Shown in pieces: positions 15,614-21,949 of a DNA stretch of 24,173 nucleotides (the stretch's first letter is position 1; each line of letters opens with the position of its first letter). This DNA is from Frankiales bacterium (GTDB lineage: Bacteria > Actinomycetota > Actinomycetes > Mycobacteriales > SCTD01). The position numbers were made by a program, and so were the translations under genes. Location: positions 1 through 24,173 of the forward strand of contig JAOPVD010000126.1 in the NCBI GenBank assembly GCA_025966295.1, read 5' to 3'. A model generated the notes under the pieces. That model saw only the letters and a list, made by a program, of their open reading frames with translations, made no database searches and was not told the origin of the DNA.

Positions 15614-16120
15614 ATGCCTGGCCGCGAGGAGACCCCCGAGGAGCGGGCGGACCGCAACTACAACGAACTGCTCCAGGAGCTCCGGGTCAGCGAGACCGGC
15701 GTGCAGGTCCTGTTCTCGCTGCTGCTGACCGTGCCGTTCAGCCAGCGGTTCCCGCAGGTGACCGACTACCAGCGCGGCGTGTACTTCACCGCCCTGCTGT
15801 TCGCGGCGGTGGCCAGCGTGCTGCTGATCGCGCCGGTCAGCCACCACCGGCTGCTGTTCCGGCGGCACCAGAAGCCGCACCTGGTGCGGGCGGCGTCCCG
15901 GTTCGCCCTCGCCGGTCAGGTGATGCTGTGGCTGGCCATGACCGCGGTGCTGCTGCTGGTCAGCGACGTGCTGTTCGGTGGGCTGGTGGCGGAGCTGTTC
16001 GCCGCGGCCTTCCTCGTCTTCACCGCCTCGATCTGGTTCGTGCCGCCGCTGCTGCGCCGGCTCAGGGCCGGACCCCTGGAGGAGGAACGAGTTCGAGCAG
16101 CCGACCGTCAAAGCCGCTGA
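15614..16120 (+). CDS. DUF6328 family membrane protein
   Basis: 168 residues. A charged N-terminus and NYNELLQELRVSETGVQVLFSLLLTVPF (written here as the family's opening block, residues 15-42) lead into about four membrane helices, with SHHRLLFRRH in the middle loop. This matches the actinobacterial DUF6328 family as I remember it; function is unknown. The ATG at 15614 is 3 bp after the preceding stop. The last 59 bp overlap the convergent beta-propeller gene, both frames being used. Confidence 0.75.
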   Translation: MPGREETPEERADRNYNELLQELRVSETGVQVLFSLLLTVPFSQRFPQVTDYQRGVYFTALLFAAVASVLLIAPVSHHRLLFRRHQKPHLVRAASRFALAGQVMLWLAMTAVLLLVSDVLFGGLVAELFAAAFLVFTASIWFVPPLLRRLRAGPLEEERVRAADRQSR

Positions 16121-16970
16121 CGTACAGCCGGCTCGCCGGGAAGGCCCGGTCGCGGCCCTGCTTCACGGCACTCGGGTTCTGCAGCCCGGAGGCGATCACG
16201 CACGACTGGCCGGTGCGCGGGTCGAGCCGCAGCACCTCGCCGGCGCCGTTCGCCGTCACATAGAGCGCCCCGGACGACGCCAGCGTCAGGTCGTCGAGCC
16301 CCTTCGGCACTCCGACGGCCGCCAACGACGCGACCACGGTACGGCGGGCCGGGTGGGCGATCTCGGTGCGGTAGACCCGGCTCGTGGCCGTGAAGGTCTC
16401 GTCGGAGTACAGCCACCGCCCGCTCGGGTCGACCGCCAGCCCGTTGCTGTCGGCCTGGTCGGACCAGCGCTCCTGCACCACCCCGCTGGGGCTGATCCGG
16501 GTGATGCCGCTGGGCTGCAGGCCGGCAATGTCGCGGCTGGTGAGCGCGCTGCCGTCGGGCAGGAAGACCAGCCCATTGGGCATCCGGAGGCCGGACGCCA
16601 CGACCGTCCGTCGGCCGGTGCGCAGGTCGAGCCGCTGGAGCGTGCCGTCGGCGGTCCCCAGCAGGCCGGAGGCGGCCGCGTCGCCGGTGGTGAACAACAG
16701 CCCGCCCTGGCGGACCCGCAGGCCGCCGGGACTGGTGACGCCGGCGACCGCGACGGCCGGGGCACCGCTGCGGGTGAGCCGGAGCACCGCGCCCTGCGTG
16801 GAGGCCGACACGTACAGGCCGCCGCGGCCGTCCGGCTCGAGGTTCTCCAGGCTGCCGAGCCCGCTGGCCACCACCCGGACCGTCCACGGCGCGCAGGGCA
16901 CGGGGGCGGCCGCGGCGGGCGGCCCGAGGGCGACGGCGGCGAGCAGGGCGAGGCTGAGCGGCAGGCGCAT
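16062..16970 (-). CDS. Secreted SMP-30/gluconolactonase-like beta-propeller protein
   Basis: 302 residues. A signal peptide (hydrophobic core at 4-20, cleavage probably after AAAA near 22) precedes a six-bladed propeller of the SMP-30/LRE type. Repeated blade motifs include LEPDGRGGLYVS, MPNGLVFLPDGS, SNGLAVDPSGRWLY and LASSGALYVT. The Asn residues of PNG and SNG could be metal ligands, but the PDG aspartate of true lactonases reads PKG here, so lactonase activity is doubtful. It lies 24 bp after the MFS exporter gene and should be the third gene of the marR operon. Its 3' end overlaps the DUF6328 gene by 59 bp in convergent orientation. Confidence 0.75.
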   Translation of the reverse strand: MRLPLSLALLAAVALGPPAAAAPVPCAPWTVRVVASGLGSLENLEPDGRGGLYVSASTQGAVLRLTRSGAPAVAVAGVTSPGGLRVRQGGLLFTTGDAAASGLLGTADGTLQRLDLRTGRRTVVASGLRMPNGLVFLPDGSALTSRDIAGLQPSGITRISPSGVVQERWSDQADSNGLAVDPSGRWLYSDETFTATSRVYRTEIAHPARRTVVASLAAVGVPKGLDDLTLASSGALYVTANGAGEVLRLDPRTGQSCVIASGLQNPSAVKQGRDRAFPASRLYVSGFDGRLLELVPPPGVRP

Positions 16971-16994
16971 GCCTCTGCAACGAGCGAAGGCCGC

Positions 16995-18257
16995 TCAGGG
17001 CGCGGTGCGGACGTGCACGTGCGGGTGCCAGCGGACCAGGTGCGGCTCCAGCCGCAGCTCCCGGGCCCGGGCCAGGAACGCCGCCGCTGCGAGGGCGCTC
17101 AGCGCGCACACGGTGCCGCCGATGAGCAGGCTGGCCCGCGGCCCGAGGCTCGCCGCGACCATCCCGATGAGCGGCGCGCCGACCGGCGTGCCGCCCAGGA
17201 ACACCAGCACGTACAGCGCCATCACCCGGCCGCGCACCTCCGGGGCGGCGCCCAGCTGGACCAGCGCGTTGGCCGTGGTGGTGAACATCAGCACCGCGAT
17301 CCCCGTGGGCACCAGCAGCAGCGCCATCGCGGTGAAGCTCGGCGCCAGGCCGACCACCACCTCCAGCACCCCGAACGCCAGCGCCGCGGTGAGCATGGTG
17401 CGGCTGCGCGGCGGGCCCTTGCGGCGGGCGCTGAGCAGCGCCCCCAGCAGCGACCCGACGGCGAGGCAGGAGGTCAGCAGCCCGAACGAGCCGGCCGAGG
17501 TGTGGAAGACCTGCTTGGCGATGAGCGCCAGCGTGATCTGGAAGTTCAGGCCGAAGGTGCCGACCATGAACACCAGCACCAGCGGGGTGTAGAGCTGCGG
17601 GCGCTCGCGGACGTAGCGCAGCCCCTCGCGCAGCTGGCCCTTGGCGCGGGCCTGCCGGCTGCTGGGCCACAGCTCCTGGGTGCGGATCCGGGTGAGCCCG
17701 GCCAGCACGGCGACGTAGCTGACGGCGTTGGCGACGAACACCCAGCCGGTGCCGATCCCGGTGATGGCCAGGCCGGCCAGCGCCGGGCCGACGATGCGGG
17801 CCGAGTTGAAGGTGGCGCTGTTGAGGCTGACCGCGTTCGGCAGGTCGTCGGGACCGACCAGCTCGGAGACGAACGACTGCCGCACCGGCGTGTCCACCAC
17901 GCTGGCCAGCCCGAGGGCGAAGGCCAGCGCGTAGACGTGCCAGAGCTCGACGGCGCCGGTCAGGTCGAGCACGCCGAGCAGCAGCGCCAGCACGCCCATG
18001 GCGGCCTGGGCGCCTATGAGCAGCTTGCGCTTGTCGTAGCGGTCCGCCAGGACCCCGCCGTACAGGCCGAACAGCAACGTGGGGAGGAACTGCAGCGCCG
18101 TCGTGATGCCCAGCGCGACGCCCGGGTTGGGGGCGATCAGCAGCACCAGCCAGTCCTGCGCGACGCGCTGCGCCCAGGTGCCGGACAGGCTGATGACCTG
18201 GCCGGCCGCGAACAGCCGGTAGTTGCGGACGTGCAGCGAGCGGAAGGTCGGGCTCAT
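16995..18257 (-). CDS. MFS exporter, MFS_3/EntS-like, MarR-linked
   Basis: 420 residues, 12 predicted membrane helices. Motif A between helices 2 and 3 reads GGVLADRYDKRKLLIG, with DTPVRQSFVSELVGP in the helix 4-5 region and a repeat-like GAAPEVRGRVMALY after helix 10, all typical of MFS_3. The ATG overlaps the marR stop by 4 bp (ATGA at 18254-18257), so regulator and exporter are co-translated. Inferred role: efflux of a compound sensed by the MarR protein. It resembles the exporter at 11133-12419 in family but not closely in sequence. Confidence 0.87.
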   Translation of the reverse strand: MSPTFRSLHVRNYRLFAAGQVISLSGTWAQRVAQDWLVLLIAPNPGVALGITTALQFLPTLLFGLYGGVLADRYDKRKLLIGAQAAMGVLALLLGVLDLTGAVELWHVYALAFALGLASVVDTPVRQSFVSELVGPDDLPNAVSLNSATFNSARIVGPALAGLAITGIGTGWVFVANAVSYVAVLAGLTRIRTQELWPSSRQARAKGQLREGLRYVRERPQLYTPLVLVFMVGTFGLNFQITLALIAKQVFHTSAGSFGLLTSCLAVGSLLGALLSARRKGPPRSRTMLTAALAFGVLEVVVGLAPSFTAMALLLVPTGIAVLMFTTTANALVQLGAAPEVRGRVMALYVLVFLGGTPVGAPLIGMVAASLGPRASLLIGGTVCALSALAAAAFLARARELRLEPHLVRWHPHVHVRTAP

Positions 18258-18676
18258 GAGCCTGCCAGCTTGTCGAGCACCGCGGCCGCCTGCCGCAGGG
18301 TCGCGAGGTCGGCCGGGTCGAGGGCCCGCAGCCGCTGAGCCAGCCAGGCGTCGCGTCGCATGCGGTCGTCCCGGAGCAGCCCCTTGCCCGCCGGGCTGAC
18401 GGCGATCAGGACCTGGCGGCCGTCGGTGGGGTGGTCGGTGCGGGTGACCAGGCCGGCGGCCTCGAGCGCACTGACGACCCGGGTCATGGACGGGGGCTGC
18501 ACCCGCTCGTGGGCGGCCAGCTCGCCGGGGGTCAGCGGGCCGTGCCGGTCGAGCGTGCCGAGGGTCGCGAGCTGGGTGAGCGACAGGGAGGTGTCGGAGC
18601 GCTGGTTGCGCAGCCGCCGGGCCAGCCGCATCACCGTCGTGCGCAGCTCGGACGCAAGGGCGGTGTCGACGGACAT
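18254..18676 (-). CDS. MarR-family transcriptional regulator
   Basis: 140 residues with the winged-helix pattern of MarR: LTQLATLGTLDRHGPLTPGELAAHERVQPPSMTRVVSALEAAGLV as the helix-turn-helix block at about 33-77 (key features: LTPGELA, then the recognition helix PSMTRVVSALE), followed by the wing with the conserved Asp-Arg pair in DHPTDGRQVLIAVSPAG. The ATG at 18676 appears leaderless: TAGGCT lies 6 nt upstream. A 26-bp dyad covers that -10 element, so repression of its own operon (marR - MFS - propeller) is expected, with relief on binding a small molecule. Confidence 0.92.
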   Translation of the reverse strand: MSVDTALASELRTTVMRLARRLRNQRSDTSLSLTQLATLGTLDRHGPLTPGELAAHERVQPPSMTRVVSALEAAGLVTRTDHPTDGRQVLIAVSPAGKGLLRDDRMRRDAWLAQRLRALDPADLATLRQAAAVLDKLAGS

Positions 18677-18680
18677 GTCC

Positions 18681-18706
18681 TTAGCCTAGGTCATTACCTC
18701 TGCTAA
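18681..18706 (-). promoter_or_regulatory. MarR operator dyad over the marR leaderless promoter
   Basis: Two nested inverted repeats share one centre: TTAGC (18681-18685) with GCTAA (18702-18706), and AGGT (18688-18691) with ACCT (18696-18699), so 18 of 26 positions are symmetric. The minus-strand -10 element TAGGCT (18683-18688) lies inside the left arm and sits 6 nt from the ATG. Size and symmetry suit a MarR dimer. Confidence 0.72.
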
Positions 18707-18737
18707 AGAAAGCCCCCCTCCCCTCTCCCCCTCCCCG

Positions 18738-18800
18738 TGATCCACGGAACCGGCGCCCACATCCTGAGGCTCAGGACGTGGGCGCCGGTTCCGTGGATCA
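18738..18800 (-). terminator. Very long hairpin downstream of the purine permease
   Basis: 30-nt arms (18738-18767 and 18771-18800) with a 3-nt loop and a single non-Watson-Crick pair (18761/18777). That pair is A-C on the plus strand but U-G in a minus-strand transcript, so the stem is complete only in RNA read from the permease. It begins 15 nt after the permease stop. A G-rich stretch and then CTTTCTTT follow, not a clean U-tract. Terminator or RNA 3'-end stabiliser is the likely role. Confidence 0.65.
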
Positions 18801-18815
18801 GCGAGAGGAGGGGGA

Positions 18816-20303
<1,488 letters not shown>

Positions 20304-20331
20304 GGGCAGCAGCGTGCCAGAGCCGAGTTTG

Positions 20332-20341
20332 CACGTTCGTG
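20332..20341. promoter_or_regulatory. Short palindrome in the permease/DUF2530 divergent gap
   Basis: CACG-TT-CGTG, 4-bp arms, 10 bp before the DUF2530 -10 element and about 30 bp before the permease start. A weak operator candidate; arms this short occur easily by chance in GC-rich DNA. Confidence 0.2.
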
Positions 20342-20350
20342 AAGGGCGCG

Positions 20351-20356
20351 TAACGT
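20351..20356 (+). promoter_or_regulatory. -10 element of a leaderless promoter for the DUF2530 gene
   Basis: TAACGT, TANNNT pattern, followed by 7 nt and the GTG at 20364. No ribosome binding site precedes the start. Confidence 0.5.
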
Positions 20357-20363
20357 CGCCGCC

Positions 20364-20606
20364 GTGCCCCTCGCCCAGCGCCCCGATCCGGCTCCGCTCG
20401 AGACCGACGACGTCCGGATCGTCGCGGCCGGTACGGCGCTGTGGGCGCTGGCGCTCGTGGTCCTGCTGGCCCTCAAGGCGGCCGGCACCGACGTGCACGG
20501 CTGGTGGCTGGTGATGGCCGCCGAGGGCGCGCTGCTCGGCCTGGTCGGGGTCAGGTACTGCCAGCGCCGGCGGGACGCGATCGCGCGCGGCCGGCAGGCC
20601 CACTGA
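20364..20606 (+). CDS. DUF2530 family small membrane protein
   Basis: 80 residues, GTG start, apparently leaderless. PLETDDVRIVAAGTALWALALVVLL at the front (conserved ETDD then Trp in the first helix) and a second helix followed by a basic tail RYCQRRRDAIARGRQ identify the actinobacterial DUF2530 family. Two membrane helices; function unknown. It converges on the LivF-like gene with 3 bp between stops, and its divergence from an NCS2 permease is an arrangement I recall from other actinomycetes. Confidence 0.82.
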   Translation: MPLAQRPDPAPLETDDVRIVAAGTALWALALVVLLALKAAGTDVHGWWLVMAAEGALLGLVGVRYCQRRRDAIARGRQAH

Positions 20607-20609
20607 GGG

Positions 20610-21116
20610 TCAGGCCCGCTCCGTCCTGAGGTAGGCCGCACGCAGCCGGCCCTGCATGGCCCGGACCCCCGCCCCGGCCGCCGCGGCCACCACCTGGCCA
20701 CCCTCGAGGACGTAGGCCCGGTCGGCGAGGTCCAGGGCCCCGACGTCCCGCGCCACGACGAGGACCGCGACGCCGGTGGCGCGGTTGACGTCGGCGAGCT
20801 GAGCGAGGGCCGGCTCGGAGGCCTCGTCGACCAGCAGCAGCCGGGGCGAACCCGTCACCTCGGGGAGGGGGCCACGCCCGTCCACCAGCACGACGCCCTC
20901 CGGCGAGCGGCCCGTGACGGTCCTGCCGTCGAGCGCGACCGCACCGGACGTCGGCCGGACCAGCCCGATGATGGCGCGCAGCGTGGTGGTCCTGCCGGCT
21001 CCCCGGGAGCCCATCAGGGCCACGACCTCGCCGTCGTCCACCGAGAGCGAGACCCCGAAAAGCACCTGCTCGTTGCCGTAGCCGGCGCACAGGTCGGTGA
21101 CCTGGAGCAGCGTCAT
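20610..21116 (-). CDS. Degenerate LivF-like ABC ATPase, internally deleted
   Basis: 168 residues against about 230 for LivF. The start (LLQVTDLCAGYGNEQVLFGVSL) and the end (RAYVLEGGQVVA ... AYLRTERA) match the branched-chain amino acid ATPase LivF. The core does not. Walker A reads GSRGAGRTT, with Arg42 in place of the essential Lys. After VVLVDGRGPLPEVTG the sequence jumps to PRLLLVDEAS (Walker B, D97-E98), skipping the helical domain and the LSGGEQQ signature, about 65-70 residues, in frame. The switch segment is ARDV in place of VEQN. Normal ATP hydrolysis is therefore unlikely. The frame is intact and a ribosome binding site (AGGTGG) precedes the ATG. No other Liv component is in the window. 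Either an in-frame relic or a repurposed non-catalytic protein; it is divergent from a TetR gene. Confidence 0.8.
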   Translation of the reverse strand: MTLLQVTDLCAGYGNEQVLFGVSLSVDDGEVVALMGSRGAGRTTTLRAIIGLVRPTSGAVALDGRTVTGRSPEGVVLVDGRGPLPEVTGSPRLLLVDEASEPALAQLADVNRATGVAVLVVARDVGALDLADRAYVLEGGQVVAAAAGAGVRAMQGRLRAAYLRTERA

Positions 21117-21198
21117 GCCGCCACCTGCTCCGGTCGGCGGGGGCAGGCGGGGCGCACGGTTTCCCTTTCGGGGTGGGAGCGGGCGGCCACCGGGGGGA

Positions 21199-21214
21199 GT
21201 GACTGCGGTGACTG
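21199..21214. repeat. Tandem 9-bp-spaced repeat of GTGACTG in the LivF-like/TetR gap
   Basis: Two copies of GTGACTG (21199-21205 and 21208-21214) with a 9-bp period. On the minus strand they read CAGTCAC and directly follow TAC, giving a TACAGT hexamer that could be a -10 element of the LivF-like gene. Operator or chance; weak. Confidence 0.3.
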
Positions 21215-21238
21215 TAGGCAAACCGGGACGCGACGGAC

Positions 21239-21269
21239 AGGGAGGTTGCCGATCTACGCAGACCTCCCT
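21239..21269. promoter_or_regulatory. Candidate TetR operator (8-bp inverted repeat)
   Basis: AGGGAGGT (21239-21246) and ACCTCCCT (21262-21269), perfect 8-bp arms with a 15-nt spacer, located 23 bp upstream of the tetR -10 element and in the shared gap with the LivF-like gene. The size suits a TetR dimer; a stem-loop in RNA is the alternative. Confidence 0.45.
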
Positions 21270-21291
21270 CACAAAACCGCCCAAACAGGTC

Positions 21292-21297
21292 TAGGGT
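21292..21297 (+). promoter_or_regulatory. -10 element of a leaderless promoter for the TetR gene
   Basis: TAGGGT followed by 8 nt and the ATG at 21306; no ribosome binding site. This supports the ATG at 21306 over the in-frame TTG at 21246, which falls inside the inverted repeat. Confidence 0.5.
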
Positions 21298-21305
21298 CCG
21301 CGGCC

Positions 21306-21947
21306 ATGACCTCAGACCTCGCCGTCGACCAGGGCCGGCCCTGGCGCGGGCTGTCACCGGTCGAGCGCAGGCAGGCCCGGCACCACCGGCTCCTCGACGC
21401 AGGTCTGGAGCTGTTCGGCACCCTCGGGTACTCCGCGACCTCCTTGACCGCCCTGTGCGCCGAGGGCGGCGTCTCCCCGCGGCACTTCTACGAGATCCAC
21501 CCCGGCCGCGAGCAGCTGCTCGCCGAGCTGTACGACGAGATCGCCCGGGACCTGATCCGGCGGGTGCGGGCGGCGCAGGCGGTCGCGCCCCTGACGGTGC
21601 CGGCGCAGGTGGAGGCGACGCTCGGCGCGGTCGTGTCCGCGCTCACCGACGACCCGCGGCGGGCCCGGGTGCTGCTGCTCGAGATCGTCGGCGTCAGCCC
21701 GGCCATGGACACGATCCGGCTGGAGGCGGTGCGGCGGTTCGCCGCCGTCCTCGGCGATGCGCACGGCCGGCTGGTGGCGGTGGGGGCGGTGCCCGCGCGG
21801 GAGTTCGAGGCGCTGGCGATCGGGCTGGTCGGCGCCATCAACGAGCTCCTCACCGACTGGCTGCTCAAGGACCCGCGCCCGGCGGCCACGTCGGTGCTGC
21901 CGGCCCTGGCCCCGCTGCTGATGGCGGTCTTCGCGCTGCCGGCCTGA
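21306..21947 (+). CDS. TetR/AcrR-family transcriptional regulator
   Basis: 213 residues. The N-terminal helix-turn-helix domain covers about 22-70: RLLDAGLELFGTLGYSATSL, then ALCAEGGVSPRHFYEIHPGREQLL, the usual TetR recognition helix region. The helical C-terminal half, which would bind the ligand, has no family I can name. The start at 21306 is set by the leaderless promoter and by the upstream inverted repeat. It is divergent from the LivF-like gene over 189 bp, so it probably controls that gene and itself; its stop is 2 bp from the stop of the convergent large gene. Confidence 0.9.
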   Translation: MTSDLAVDQGRPWRGLSPVERRQARHHRLLDAGLELFGTLGYSATSLTALCAEGGVSPRHFYEIHPGREQLLAELYDEIARDLIRRVRAAQAVAPLTVPAQVEATLGAVVSALTDDPRRARVLLLEIVGVSPAMDTIRLEAVRRFAAVLGDAHGRLVAVGAVPAREFEALAIGLVGAINELLTDWLLKDPRPAATSVLPALAPLLMAVFALPA

Positions 21948-21949
21948 CC

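Noticed and set aside
18711..18737. C/T-rich tract beside the long hairpin, considered as a U-tract terminator tail
   Set aside because: In the permease direction it reads as G-rich sequence first, with only a short CTTTCTTT further on, so it is not a canonical U-tract.
20304..20603. N-terminal extension of the purine permease to 20603
   Set aside because: It would lie antisense to the DUF2530 gene and across its promoter; the permease family begins shortly after the ATG at 20303.
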